Shown: positions 15,471-25,163, numbered from the stretch's first letter. The stretch is DNA of 53,887 nucleotides from an uncultured Clostridia bacterium (GCA_937901125.1 CALCGT010000054.1:1-53887); one strand, 5' to 3'. Notes: generated by a model not told the origin, from the letters alone. Numbers and translations are program-made.

Positions 15471-16026
15471 AAATTTCTACCCCCTTCTGTCCATCTGCTT
15501 CCAGTGCCCGTTTCAGCCGTCGTTTTGCTGCAAAAAGCCTTGTTTTTACCGTACCTTCCAAAGAGGAAGTTGCTTCGGCGATTTCCCGTATGGAAAGGTC
15601 ATTGAAATAATACAGGATGATTGTGGTACGCTGTTTTTTCCCCAGCCCATCCAATGCATAATACAGTCTTTCATACACAGCTTCCCTTTCACTGGGATAG
15701 GCGTCCGGTGCAGAAGGCATCATCTTTTCCAAGGCTTCGCCCCAATCCACAGCCGGTATCTTTTGTTCCATGGCTTTCCATGCACATCTAGTGAGGATAC
15801 GGAAAAACCATGGCTTGAATCGGTTCGGCTCTTTTAAGTCCTTGATATGAAGCAGACAATTCACGAAGGCTTCCTGGGCCACATCTTCCGCCAGAGAAGC
15901 TTCCCCGGTGATGAGGGCTGCGGTGCGCACCGCCTGTTTTTGATATGCGGCAAAAAGAGCATCAAAGGCACTGTTGTCGCCCGTCTGCAGCCTTTTGACC
16001 CATGCCGCTGTTTCATTGATATCCAA
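15460..16026 (-). CDS. ECF (sigma-70 family, group 4) RNA polymerase sigma factor
   Basis: A 188-residue ECF factor. Region 2 (AEDVAQEAFVNCLLHI, then FKPWFFRILTR) and region 4 (LYYFNDLSIREIAEATSSLEGTVKTRLFAAKRRL) are clear. The start is chosen as TTG 16026, because AAGGAG at 16035-16040 is spaced 8 nt from it; the ATG at 16059 has no ribosome site. Co-transcribed with the anti-sigma gene. Targets unknown. Confidence 0.88.
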   Translation of the reverse strand: MDINETAAWVKRLQTGDNSAFDALFAAYQKQAVRTAALITGEASLAEDVAQEAFVNCLLHIKDLKEPNRFKPWFFRILTRCAWKAMEQKIPAVDWGEALEKMMPSAPDAYPSEREAVYERLYYALDGLGKKQRTTIILYYFNDLSIREIAEATSSLEGTVKTRLFAAKRRLKRALEADGQKGVEIYEI

Positions 16027-16123
16027 AGCAAAGTCTCCTTTCCGTTTTATTCGATGCATCTGCTTTTAAGAGAGCAAAAAGAAGAAAAAGGTTCTATGAT
16101 TAACAGAAATTTTTGCAAAAAAA

Positions 16124-16149
16124 TCGGAGAAAGAGGTTTTTCCTCTTTC
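16124..16149 (-). terminator. Terminator of the smc-ftsY-SUFU end of the cluster
   Basis: GAAAGAGG and CCTCTTTC flank a T5 loop. On the minus strand the stem is followed by TCCGATTTTTTTG, just after the stop at 16163. Confidence 0.78.
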
Positions 16150-16162
16150 CCCGAAAAGTATT

Positions 16163-16900
16163 TTATTTTTCTTCTTCCGTGCATACATTGGGACGGTCAG
16201 GAAATACAATCATCCCAAAGCCATTCAATGCCGCCAGTTTCTGAATCAGCGCTTCTGTGCCTGCATTTTTCTGGTATTCCATTTCCTCTTGATACAGCGG
16301 CATCACGCAGTACATATTGATCTGCGTATTATCCTCTGTGCGGAACATACTGATATTCTCCTGCAAAGCCCCCAGCATCACGCCGCAAAGCTTCGTGCTG
16401 TTATCATAGGGTACGCAATCGGCAGAGTTGGGCAAAGTATGTCCCCAGCCCAGCCATGTTTTGAATTCATGGGGGAACCGAGCCAGATATTTCATCAGAC
16501 CCACAGGCCACCAAAGATGGTCAGGCACATCCTTATCTGTTTCATAGCCCGTCAGGATATCCCATTCCGCAGGCAAAAACAGCAGCAATTCCGCCCGTTC
16601 CAAATCCTTATATTGGGGCAGGAGCTCCGGGGGCAGGGTCATGGGCATTGCGCTCATGCCGGTGGTATAAATGACATGGAAATCCTTCTTTGTAGGTGCT
16701 TTCATCACATAAACATTTACATTCAAAAATTCGGAATCAATCTCACGATAGACCCTTGTCACACGATGGGGGAACAATCCTTCCATGTGCTGACAAATTT
16801 CTCTTTCATAGGGCGTCACCTTTGCAGGGCGGCGTTCTTTTCTCTGTTCCAGTTCGCCATATTCATAAACGGCATTTTCTCTTTTGATCTCTTCAGACAT
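16163..16900 (-). CDS. SUFU (suppressor of fused) domain protein
   Basis: A 245-residue cytoplasmic protein. Residues about 30-235 resemble the bacterial SUFU domain (HVIYTTGMSAMPMTLP, ELLLFLPAEWDIL, WPVGLMKYLARFPHEFKTWLGWGHTLPN). Such proteins are often found as immunity partners or orphan proteins; no toxin gene is visible here. ATG 16900 follows GGAGG and lies only 3 nt after the ftsY stop, so it rides on the ftsY transcript. Function unknown. Confidence 0.78.
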   Translation of the reverse strand: MSEEIKRENAVYEYGELEQRKERRPAKVTPYEREICQHMEGLFPHRVTRVYREIDSEFLNVNVYVMKAPTKKDFHVIYTTGMSAMPMTLPPELLPQYKDLERAELLLFLPAEWDILTGYETDKDVPDHLWWPVGLMKYLARFPHEFKTWLGWGHTLPNSADCVPYDNSTKLCGVMLGALQENISMFRTEDNTQINMYCVMPLYQEEMEYQKNAGTEALIQKLAALNGFGMIVFPDRPNVCTEEEK

Positions 16901-16903
16901 TTC

Positions 16904-18373
16904 TTATGCCTCCTCACCGAACAATGCACCGGCAAATTCTGCCGCATTGAATTTCTGCAGATCGTTGATCCCTTCGCCTACGCCGATATAGCGCACAGGG
17001 ATCTGCAATTCACTCTTGATGGCCACCACAATACCGCCCTTGGCTGTACCGTCCAGCTTTGTCAGCACGATTCCTGTGATATGGGCAGTTTCCTTGAACA
17101 GCTTCGCCTGCTGCAGGGCATTCTGACCTGTGGTCGCATCCAACACCAGATAAACCTCCTTATGAGCAGCAGGATATTCTCTTTCAATGACACGAGCGAT
17201 CTTTTTCAGCTCTTCCATCAGATTTTTCTTATTGTGCAGACGACCTGCCGTGTCGCAAATGAGCAGGTCTGCATTCTGTTTTCTTGCTTCATGGACTGCG
17301 TCAAACACCACTGCCGCAGGATCGGAATTTTCTTCATGCTTCACCACCTGGATATCGGAACGTTCACCCCAGATCTCCAGCTGGTCGATGGCAGCCGCAC
17401 GGAAGGTATCCGCTGCCGCCAGCAGGATGGTTTTCCCATCTTCCTTGAAGTTATGTGCCAGTTTCCCGATAGTTGTTGTTTTCCCAACGCCATTGACACC
17501 AATCACCAACAGTACGGAGGGAGAAGGCAGATTTTCTTCTTCCTCTGCGCCCTCTTCCAAAATAGCTGTAATCTCATCGATCAGCATATCTTTGATGACT
17601 GCGGGGTCTGTGGCGTGTTCTTTTTTCACTCGTTTCCGCAGGTTTTGAACGATATCCATAGTGGTCTGCACGCCCAAGTCCGCCATAATAAGGGCTTCTT
17701 CCAGTTCTTCAAACAAATCCTCGTCGATTTTAGTAAACGCCCCCAACACGCCGTCTACACCGCCAAGGATGTTCTTTCTTGTCTTATCCAACCCTGCTTT
17801 CAGCTTGGCAAAAAAGCCCATTTTGGCAGGTTTTTCTTCTGTCGTTTCTTCCGCCGCAGGCTCTTCCTGATTGCATTCTTTTGCCAGTTCTTCTGCCACG
17901 TTGGAAAGTTCCTCCACAAAAGCAATGGCATCTGCTTCGTTATCCGCTGTGAAAACTTCGCCATCTTCCATGGCAACAACGACTTCATCGTCTGCCAATG
18001 GTTTTTCCGCCAAAATTTCACCGGCCATGTCTGTCAGTTCGTCCAGAATGGCCTCTGCTTCCGCTTCGTTTTCTGCTGTCAGCAATTCTCCGTCTTCATC
18101 CATGAATTCGATCTCAATCTCATTCACTTCAACTGCGTCCTCCTGATAAAGGATATCTCCGCCGGCACGATCGATCTGTATTTCCTCTTTATCCATCACT
18201 TCATGGACAGCGGCATTCAAATCCTTCTTGTCTTCCACATCCAGAAGAATCTCATCGTTTTCCGTGTCTGTTTCCACTTCCAGCCCTTCGATCTCCACAA
18301 CACCTTCCTGCTGTTCTTCCACCGTGGGCATTTCCTCTATTGGTTTCTTTTTGAAAAAATCAAATAATCCCAT
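16904..18373 (-). CDS. ftsY: Signal recognition particle receptor FtsY
   Basis: GTPase receptor that docks the SRP-ribosome complex at the membrane. Residues about 1-190 form an unusually long acidic A domain rich in Glu and Asp. The NG domain follows: GVNGVGKTTTIGKLA (G1), DTFRAAAIDQLEIW (G2), DTAGR (G3) and TKLDGTAKGG (G4). ATG 18373 (MGLFDFFKKK) is preceded by AAGGAG. The frame to 18391 starts at a TTG that lies inside that site, so it is not used. Directly downstream of smc, the usual Firmicute order. Confidence 0.95.
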   Translation of the reverse strand: MGLFDFFKKKPIEEMPTVEEQQEGVVEIEGLEVETDTENDEILLDVEDKKDLNAAVHEVMDKEEIQIDRAGGDILYQEDAVEVNEIEIEFMDEDGELLTAENEAEAEAILDELTDMAGEILAEKPLADDEVVVAMEDGEVFTADNEADAIAFVEELSNVAEELAKECNQEEPAAEETTEEKPAKMGFFAKLKAGLDKTRKNILGGVDGVLGAFTKIDEDLFEELEEALIMADLGVQTTMDIVQNLRKRVKKEHATDPAVIKDMLIDEITAILEEGAEEEENLPSPSVLLVIGVNGVGKTTTIGKLAHNFKEDGKTILLAAADTFRAAAIDQLEIWGERSDIQVVKHEENSDPAAVVFDAVHEARKQNADLLICDTAGRLHNKKNLMEELKKIARVIEREYPAAHKEVYLVLDATTGQNALQQAKLFKETAHITGIVLTKLDGTAKGGIVVAIKSELQIPVRYIGVGEGINDLQKFNAAEFAGALFGEEA

Positions 18374-18443
18374 TTTTTCATTCTCCTTCAAAATTTATTG
18401 ATATCTCAAAGCCTCACCATAAGGTCTTTGGTTTTCCGTCATC

Positions 18444-21400
18444 CTACCAGCCATCTTTCTGTGCATCAGAAAAGTCAACGGAAATCAGCTTAGAAATGCC
18501 TTTTTCCTGCATCGTCACGCCATACAACACGTCTGCCTGCTCCATGGTGCCTTTTCTATGGGTGATGACGATGAACTGGGTTTCTTCGCTGAATCGTTTC
18601 AGATACTGGGCGTAGCGGCTGACATTGGCATCGTCCAGCGCCGCCTCGATCTCGTCCAGAATACAGAAAGGGGATGGTTTCATCTTCAGGATAGAGAACA
18701 GGATGGCAATGGCCGTCAATGCTCTCTCCCCCCCGGAAAGCAGTTGCATATTCTGCAGGTTTTTACCGGGGGGCTGTGCTACGATCTCAATGGGAGATTC
18801 CAGCACATGCTCTGTATCCATCAATTTCAAGTATGCCTTGCCGCCACCAAACATTTCCTGGAACACTTTGGAGAAATTTTCAGAAATCACCGCAAACTGC
18901 TCACGGAACTGTCTTTCCATCAGCAGGGAAAGCTCCTCGATGATCTGGCGCAGTTTTTCTTCTGCCTCCAGAATATCCTCTCTCTGGGCTGTCAGGAATT
19001 CATACCGTTCCTTCACTTCTTTATACTGCTCGATGGCACCCACGTTGACATCCCCCAAGGCGCGGATCCTATTTTTCCATTCCTTGACCGGACGTTTTTC
19101 CCTGTTCTCCGGCAGATTTGCCGCATATTCCTGAGCCATACGGAGGGTCATTTCATATTCCTCCCACATCTGGGTGGTGATGCGCTGTTTTTCCTCTTCC
19201 AGTTTTTCCTTCTTAGTGGAAATGCGGAAAAGCTCATTTTCCAGCTTACCCGCAGTTTCCTTCCATTCCGCAGCGGCCGCTTCTGTCCTTGCCGCCGCTT
19301 CTGCGATCCTGGCTTTTTCTGCCGCTGTTTCATTCAGGCGTTCCTGCAGGGCTTCTGCCTGCTGATGCAGGTCAGCCGCCTTTTGTTTCAGGTCTTCCTG
19401 CTGTTCTGCCCGCAGATCTGTATTTTTTTCATAGAAAGCCAACTGTTCCGTAGCTTTTTTCTGTTCCTTCACCAATGCCGCATTCTCTTCTTTCAAGCGC
19501 AGCAACGTTTCTTCGATGCTATAGATATTTTGACCTGCAGAGGAAAGGGCGATCTTCTTTCGGGTAATCTCTTCCATCAGAGCCTCCCGTTCTTCCTTAT
19601 CTCCCGTCAGGCTGCTCTGGAAGGATGCTAACTGTTCATTGGCATCTGCCATAGCTTTTTCGGAAGCTTCTGCCGCTTCCCGGAAAGAAGCGATCTCCCC
19701 TTCGGCTACAGCCAACTGCTCTGTCAGCTGTGTTTCTTCCAGCTGTAGCAGGCAAAGCTTTTCCTCTGTTTCCCTTTTGTCGAAAATGGTCTTTTCTTTT
19801 TCGCTGCTACCGCCGGTCAGGGTGACCATGACCTTCTGCATCTCCATTTTTTTATCAACAGTTTCTTCTTCGATCTCCTGCAGGTCATCATTGGCCAGCA
19901 GCAGTTTTTCCCGCAGCATAGATGCATCGTCCGTTGCAGTCTGCAGGGCTTCTCTCAGGTTTCTGATTTCTCTACTTCTGCCGAAAACGTGCAAAGCTTT
20001 TTTCTGGGCAGAGCCACCAGTCATGGCACCGCCAGGGTTCAGGATATCCCCTTCCAGTGTGACCAATTTATACTGATGACGATATTTTTTCGCCAGCTGT
20101 ACGGCTTTATCCAGATTTTGCACCACAATAATACGTCCCAACAGATTCAAGGCGATCTGTCGGAATTTCTCCTCAAAGGTAACCAAATCGTAGGCAGTGC
20201 CGATGACCCCCACTTCCGCCATAATGGCGTTTTTGCCTTCCAAAGATCTGCCTTTGATGGCTGTCACAGGTAGGAATGTGGCACGGCCCAGGTTATGCTT
20301 CTTCAGGTATTGGATAGCATCTCTGGCATCCTCTTCCGTTTCGGTGACTACATTCTGCAGGGCGCCGCCCAAGGCCGCTTCGATAGCAGTTTCATATTCC
20401 TCTTCCACCTTCAACAACTGCCCAACGGCGCCGCAAATACCTCTCTCTTCCTTATCCCGCAGGTTCAGCAGACTCTTTACGCTGTTATAGAAGCCTTCAT
20501 GCTCCCGCTCCATTTCCATCAACAAAGACAGACGGGAACGGGTCTCAGAAATGCGTTTTTCCTGCTGGGAAAGGCTGGCCTCTGCCTTCTGCTTTTCCTG
20601 AGCCGCGTGGGTTCTGTCCTGCTCCAGGGCCTCCAACTCCTGTTCTAAGTATTGGATATGCTCTTTTCGGTCATTTTCCTGCTTTTCCAAGGCCTGCAAA
20701 TGGACTTCATATTGATGCAGACGACTTTCTGTATGTTCTTTTTCTGCCAATAGCTGCTCTTTTCTGGCAAGGAATTGCTCCTTCATGGCTTCTCTTTTAG
20801 AGATCTCCCCTTTAGCTTCTGTGCCGATTCGAATCTGTTCGAAAATCTCATCCTTGAAGGATTCCGTTTTTGTTTCATTCTGGCTCAGGACAGTGCTCAG
20901 GGAAGCGTATTTTTCTTCCAATTTGTCCAGTTCTTCCTGTCGGCGATGCATTTCCAGGCGCAGCCCTGCCATTTTGCTGTGGCAAAGCTCCTGTTCTGCT
21001 TCATTTTCCGCCTGCTTTCTAGCTTTTTCCGCTATTTCCCCTTCGATACGGTTTCTATTCTCCACATCGTTTTGCCTCTGTTCTTCCCGCAGGCGAATTT
21101 CGCCCTCGCTTTTTTCCATTTCCCCTCTCAGCTCGGTCATTTCCTCATTCTGCTGCTGCAAAAGGCTGTCCAGCTGTTCGGTTCTTTCTCTCAGGGCAGC
21201 AGCGGCTTCCTTTTCTGCGCTGCTTTTCTGCAGGCTTTCTGCCACCTGCTCCTGGGCAGCGGCTTCGTCCTGATCCAGTTTTCCCAACTGACTGCCAATG
21301 CGTTCCGCATCCTTGCAGAATTCTGCCGTTTCTGCCTGTTTCAGGTGTTCCTTCAGCCGCAGGTATTCTTTGGCCTTTTCGCTCTGCTGTTCCAGCGGCC

Positions 21401-22007
21401 CCACCTGCATTTCTAGCTCCCTAATGATATCATCCACACGGAGTAGGTTCTGCTGTTCCTTTTCCAACTTCCCTGCCGCTTCATTTTTTCTTGTTTTATA
21501 TTTTACGATCCCCGCCGCTTCTTCAAATATACGGCGGCGTTCCTCCCCTTTCGCACTCAAAATTTCATCGATACGCCCCTGCCCGATGATGGAATATCCT
21601 TCTCGGCCAACACCTGTATCCATAAACAATTCCTGAATATCCTTTAGCCTGCAGGCTGTGCCGTTGATGCGATATTCACTCTCTCCGCTGCGGAACACCC
21701 GTCTGGTCACCTGCACCTCAGAATATTCCAAAGGCAACTTGCCATCCTGATTATCGATCAAAATGGAGACCTCCGCAAAGCCCAGGGGCTTTCGGTTTTC
21801 CGTACCGGCAAAGATGATATCCTCCATCTTATCGCCCCGCAAGCTTTTGGCACGCTGTTCCCCCAGCACCCAACGCACCGCATCGGAAACATTGCTTTTG
21901 CCGCTGCCATTGGGACCAACGACTGCCGTCACGCCGGGGTTGAATTCCAGCTTCACTTTTTCTGGAAAGGATTTGAAACCCTGTAAGTCCAACCGTTTCA
22001 AATACAT
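18444..22007 (-). CDS. smc: Chromosome segregation protein SMC
   Basis: Condensin ATPase that compacts and segregates the chromosome with ScpAB. It has 1187 residues: Walker A GPNGSGKSN at the N-terminus, two long coiled-coil arms, a hinge around residues 510-660 (GICGAVGQLLKV, NPGGAMTGGSA), then the ABC signature LLSGGERALTAIAILF and Walker B FCILDEIEAALDDAN. ATG 22007 has GAGG 9 nt upstream. The gene usually before smc, rnc, is absent here; pyrC precedes it by 27 nt. Confidence 0.97.
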   Translation of the reverse strand: MYLKRLDLQGFKSFPEKVKLEFNPGVTAVVGPNGSGKSNVSDAVRWVLGEQRAKSLRGDKMEDIIFAGTENRKPLGFAEVSILIDNQDGKLPLEYSEVQVTRRVFRSGESEYRINGTACRLKDIQELFMDTGVGREGYSIIGQGRIDEILSAKGEERRRIFEEAAGIVKYKTRKNEAAGKLEKEQQNLLRVDDIIRELEMQVGPLEQQSEKAKEYLRLKEHLKQAETAEFCKDAERIGSQLGKLDQDEAAAQEQVAESLQKSSAEKEAAAALRERTEQLDSLLQQQNEEMTELRGEMEKSEGEIRLREEQRQNDVENRNRIEGEIAEKARKQAENEAEQELCHSKMAGLRLEMHRRQEELDKLEEKYASLSTVLSQNETKTESFKDEIFEQIRIGTEAKGEISKREAMKEQFLARKEQLLAEKEHTESRLHQYEVHLQALEKQENDRKEHIQYLEQELEALEQDRTHAAQEKQKAEASLSQQEKRISETRSRLSLLMEMEREHEGFYNSVKSLLNLRDKEERGICGAVGQLLKVEEEYETAIEAALGGALQNVVTETEEDARDAIQYLKKHNLGRATFLPVTAIKGRSLEGKNAIMAEVGVIGTAYDLVTFEEKFRQIALNLLGRIIVVQNLDKAVQLAKKYRHQYKLVTLEGDILNPGGAMTGGSAQKKALHVFGRSREIRNLREALQTATDDASMLREKLLLANDDLQEIEEETVDKKMEMQKVMVTLTGGSSEKEKTIFDKRETEEKLCLLQLEETQLTEQLAVAEGEIASFREAAEASEKAMADANEQLASFQSSLTGDKEEREALMEEITRKKIALSSAGQNIYSIEETLLRLKEENAALVKEQKKATEQLAFYEKNTDLRAEQQEDLKQKAADLHQQAEALQERLNETAAEKARIAEAAARTEAAAAEWKETAGKLENELFRISTKKEKLEEEKQRITTQMWEEYEMTLRMAQEYAANLPENREKRPVKEWKNRIRALGDVNVGAIEQYKEVKERYEFLTAQREDILEAEEKLRQIIEELSLLMERQFREQFAVISENFSKVFQEMFGGGKAYLKLMDTEHVLESPIEIVAQPPGKNLQNMQLLSGGERALTAIAILFSILKMKPSPFCILDEIEAALDDANVSRYAQYLKRFSEETQFIVITHRKGTMEQADVLYGVTMQEKGISKLISVDFSDAQKDGW

Positions 22008-22034
22008 TCATTTACACCTCATTTATCGATGGTT

Positions 22035-23306
22035 TTAATGTAAAAGCTTACCGCTCACCATAGTATAAAGGACTTTACCCCGCACTTCTTCCTCTGCAAA
22101 GGGAGAAAATTTCGCCTTGGATGCGAAATGGATGGGGTCGATGCGGTGGGTCTCTTGGAAATCCACCACGATGATATCAGCGTCCTTTCCTTCCAATATC
22201 ATGCCTTTATTATACAACTTCAAAATCTCGGCAGGTTTTACAGACATCATGTGGATCAGTTTTTCTAAAGTGATGATCCCTGTCTGCACCAGATGGGTAT
22301 AGCTCAGGGCAAAGGCTGTTTCCAAAGAAGAAATGCCATAAGCCGCCGTGTCGAATTCTCTTTCTTTTTCTGTCATATTGGTAGGGCTGTGTCCCGAAGC
22401 AATGACATCAATGGTTCCATCGGCAATGCCTTCCAAAATGGCATCCACATCCTCCTTGGTACGCAGTGGAGGATTCACCTTTGCCAGTGTATCATAATCT
22501 CCAATGGCTTCTTCTGTCAGGATAAAGTAATGGGTGCAGGTTTCACAGGTCACAGGAACACCTCTGCCCTTTGCTTCGCGGATCAGCTGCACAGAGCCCT
22601 TTGTGCTGATATGCGCCAGATGCAGTCTGGCCCCTGTTCGTTCTGCCAGAATCAGATTCCGGGCAACAATGACTTCTTCCGCCTCCCTGGGCATCCCCGT
22701 CAGGCCAAGGCAGGCTGCTGTATAGCCCTCATTCATGACCCCTACCCCGGAAAGCCCTCTGTCCTCGCAATGGGTGATAACAGGCAGGTCAAACATTTTG
22801 GTATAGACCATTACATTTCTCAGAAATGCCGCGGAATCCGTAAATTCATCCCCATCAGAAATACCAACGATGCCCGCATCGTACATTTCACCAATCTCGG
22901 CCATTTCCTTTCCTTCGCAGCCGATGGACATACTGCCATAGGGATGGATATTCACCAAAGAATTCTCCTTGGATTTGGAAACGATATATTCTACAACGGT
23001 CTTATTATCGATGGCAGGACTGGTATTTGGCTCACAGGTGATAGTCGTAAAGCCTCCGCGCAGGGCAGCACGGGATACGGTTGCGATATCCTCGATATAT
23101 TCATGACCGGGGTCGCAGATATTGCAGTGCATATCGATGAGACCGGGCAAAACCATGTGTCCGCCCACATCCAGCACCTTCGCCCCTTCCCGTTCGATAC
23201 TCTGACCGATCTTTTCAATGATACCATTTTCCACATAAATATCACAGAGCATCTCTGTAGCATGGGCCGCGCCAACCAATCTGCAGTTTTTCAAAATGGT
23301 CTTCAT
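22035..23306 (-). CDS. pyrC: Dihydroorotase-like protein (PyrC family) with altered active site
   Basis: Amidohydrolase-fold protein of 423 aa aligned with class I dihydroorotase, which closes carbamoyl-aspartate to dihydroorotate. It keeps NPPLR, the metal-ligand His of THCED and the His of LAHIST. It lacks three hallmarks: the HxHxR motif reads HCNIC (second His to Asn, Arg to Cys) and the DHAP motif reads SGHSP (catalytic Asp to Gly). Counting from ATG 23306 these are residues 60-64 and 305. It may therefore be a non-catalytic partner, as known for PyrC' proteins that assemble with aspartate transcarbamylase, or have another role. ATG 23306 has GGAGG 9 nt upstream. It overlaps pyrB. Confidence 0.82.
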   Translation of the reverse strand: MKTILKNCRLVGAAHATEMLCDIYVENGIIEKIGQSIEREGAKVLDVGGHMVLPGLIDMHCNICDPGHEYIEDIATVSRAALRGGFTTITCEPNTSPAIDNKTVVEYIVSKSKENSLVNIHPYGSMSIGCEGKEMAEIGEMYDAGIVGISDGDEFTDSAAFLRNVMVYTKMFDLPVITHCEDRGLSGVGVMNEGYTAACLGLTGMPREAEEVIVARNLILAERTGARLHLAHISTKGSVQLIREAKGRGVPVTCETCTHYFILTEEAIGDYDTLAKVNPPLRTKEDVDAILEGIADGTIDVIASGHSPTNMTEKEREFDTAAYGISSLETAFALSYTHLVQTGIITLEKLIHMMSVKPAEILKLYNKGMILEGKDADIIVVDFQETHRIDPIHFASKAKFSPFAEEEVRGKVLYTMVSGKLLH

Positions 23307-24232
23307 CTCCAAGCACCTCCCACCTGAGAAAGGATATAGAACATCGCCATACGCACCGCAACGCTGTTGGCGATCTGGTCATTGATGATACACTGCTTGC
23401 CATCGATAACACCGGGTGAAATCTCGATACCCCTCTGGATGGGCCCGGGGTGCATAACGATAGCGTCCTTTTTCGCATAGCGCAGCAGGTTTTCATCGAT
23501 ACGGAAAAATCTCTTATATTCATCCAAAGAAGGCAGGAAAGTCTTATCCTGCGTCTCCAGACGCATACGGGTAGTCAGGATAACATCCGCATTATTCACT
23601 GCTTCTCTGGCATCGTAATACACATCCACGCCAAATTTTTCCACATCCGGCAGAAGTAGGGTAGGAGGGCCGGAAACACAAACCTCTGCCCCCAACTTTG
23701 TCAGCCCCCAGATATTGCTTTTGGAAACACGACTATGCATCAGGTCACCGATGATTGCCACCTTCAGCCCTCCAAAGCCGCCCTTCTGTTCCTTGATAGT
23801 CAGCAGGTCCAGCAGGGACTGACCGGGGTTTTCGTTGAAGCCATCCCCCGCATTGATGACAGAGGCTTCCACACAGTCTGCCAAAAGTCTGGGTGCGCCC
23901 GCCATAGAATGACGCAGGATGATAAAATCCGCGCCCATCTGGTCGATGAGCTGCCCCATATCCTGCAGACTTTCCTTTTCGATAGAGTGGACGGAATTGG
24001 TCATATCGATGACATTGGCACTCAGATGCTGTGCCGCCAATTCGTAAGCCAATTTGGCACGGGCACTCTGTTCATAAAACAGCATGATGACAGATTTCCC
24101 CTGTAGATGGGGTGTTTTCTTGGTTTTCTGATTCAGGATATATTTCATAGTTTCAGCCGTACCCAAGATATAACGGATATCATCCGCATTCATATCCCTA
24201 AGGCCGAAAAAGTCTTTCTTCATCAGGGGCAT
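23303..24232 (-). CDS. pyrB: Aspartate carbamoyltransferase-like protein (PyrB family) with altered active site
   Basis: A 309-residue transcarbamylase. In the family it joins carbamoyl phosphate and aspartate in pyrimidine synthesis. Retained: HSRVSKSN near residue 168, RHS near 107 and HPGPIQRGIEI near the end. Changed: the carbamoyl-phosphate loop STRTR is SARAK (residues 56-60), the HPTQ motif is NPGQ (135-138), and the EKGES loop lacks its Gly. These contact carbamoyl phosphate in true ATCases. Sits between rluD and pyrC in the ancestral Firmicute order. ATG 24232 follows AGGAGG. Activity is doubtful; a shared complex with the altered PyrC is plausible. Confidence 0.82.
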   Translation of the reverse strand: MPLMKKDFFGLRDMNADDIRYILGTAETMKYILNQKTKKTPHLQGKSVIMLFYEQSARAKLAYELAAQHLSANVIDMTNSVHSIEKESLQDMGQLIDQMGADFIILRHSMAGAPRLLADCVEASVINAGDGFNENPGQSLLDLLTIKEQKGGFGGLKVAIIGDLMHSRVSKSNIWGLTKLGAEVCVSGPPTLLLPDVEKFGVDVYYDAREAVNNADVILTTRMRLETQDKTFLPSLDEYKRFFRIDENLLRYAKKDAIVMHPGPIQRGIEISPGVIDGKQCIINDQIANSVAVRMAMFYILSQVGGAWR

Positions 24233-24247
24233 GTTATTTCCTCCTAC

Positions 24248-25162
24248 TTACTTCCGCAGTCGTTCCAGCAATGCTTCAAAATAAGGCGGCAAGGGCGCCT
24301 CAAATTCCAGATATTCCCCGGTTCTGGGGTGGATAAAGCCCAATACTCGGGCATGGAGAGCCTGTCCTTCCAATTGGATGGGCTGTTTTTTTGGACCATA
24401 GACAGGGTCTCCCAAAAGGGGGTGCCCAATATAGGTCATGTGCACTCTGATTTGATGGGTTCTGCCTGTTTCCAGTTGCGCCTCAATGAGGGTGAATTTT
24501 TCCATTCGTTCAATGACACGGTAATGGGTCACCGCATGGCGGCTATGTTTTTCCGTGACACCCATTTTCTTTCTGTCCTGGGGGTTTCTGCCAATGGGCT
24601 TGTCCACAGTCCCCTCGTCCTCTGTAAATCCATTATAGACGATAGCGTTATACTTCCGAGTGATGCTGTGTTCTGCCAGCTGCGCCGCCAAAGACTGATG
24701 CGCCGTATCATTTTTGGCGATCATCAGCACACCGGAGGTATCCTTATCGATCCGATGGACGATACCCGGGCGCTTTTCCCCATTGATACCGCTCAGGTCA
24801 TCGCCGCAATGGAACATCAGGGCATTGACCAGTGTGCCGCTGGTGTGCCCGGGGGCAGGATGCACCACCATGCCCTGGGGCTTATTCACCACGATCACAT
24901 CTGCATCCTCATATAATATATCCAGAGGGATATCCTCCGGCAAAATTTCCACTTCTTTCACTTCGGGCACTTCCACATCGATGATGTCTTTCTCCCGCAG
25001 TTTGTAATTTGCTTTTGTTTTTCCGCCATTCAGGGTAATATGCCCTTCCTCAATGAGCTTCTGCACCCCGCTGCGGGAAAGATTTTCAATATTGTCGGCA
25101 AGGAACACATCAATTCTTGTACCAACGTCCTCCTTTTCCGCCCCAAAGGTAAAATACTCCAT
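24248..25162 (-). CDS. rluD: 23S rRNA pseudouridine synthase, RluA/RluD family
   Basis: Isomerises uridines in RNA. An S4 domain occupies residues about 15-75 (SGVQKLIEEGHITLN). The catalytic Asp lies in RIDKDTSGVLMIAKN, and KPIGRNPQDRKKM and TGRTHQIRVH are family motifs. ATG 25162 is chosen because AAAGG is spaced 9 nt from it; ATG 25171 overlaps the ribosome site. Immediately follows lspA as in most Firmicutes. Whether it is RluD proper or another RluA paralogue cannot be told from sequence alone. Confidence 0.9.
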   Translation of the reverse strand: MEYFTFGAEKEDVGTRIDVFLADNIENLSRSGVQKLIEEGHITLNGGKTKANYKLREKDIIDVEVPEVKEVEILPEDIPLDILYEDADVIVVNKPQGMVVHPAPGHTSGTLVNALMFHCGDDLSGINGEKRPGIVHRIDKDTSGVLMIAKNDTAHQSLAAQLAEHSITRKYNAIVYNGFTEDEGTVDKPIGRNPQDRKKMGVTEKHSRHAVTHYRVIERMEKFTLIEAQLETGRTHQIRVHMTYIGHPLLGDPVYGPKKQPIQLEGQALHARVLGFIHPRTGEYLEFEAPLPPYFEALLERLRK

Positions 25163-25163
25163 A

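Noticed and set aside
16289..18367. Very long plus-strand open frame (692 codons) opposite ftsY and the SUFU gene
   Set aside because: It is antisense to two clearly functional genes, has a His/Phe/Cys-rich composition typical of a shadow frame, and has no ribosome site.
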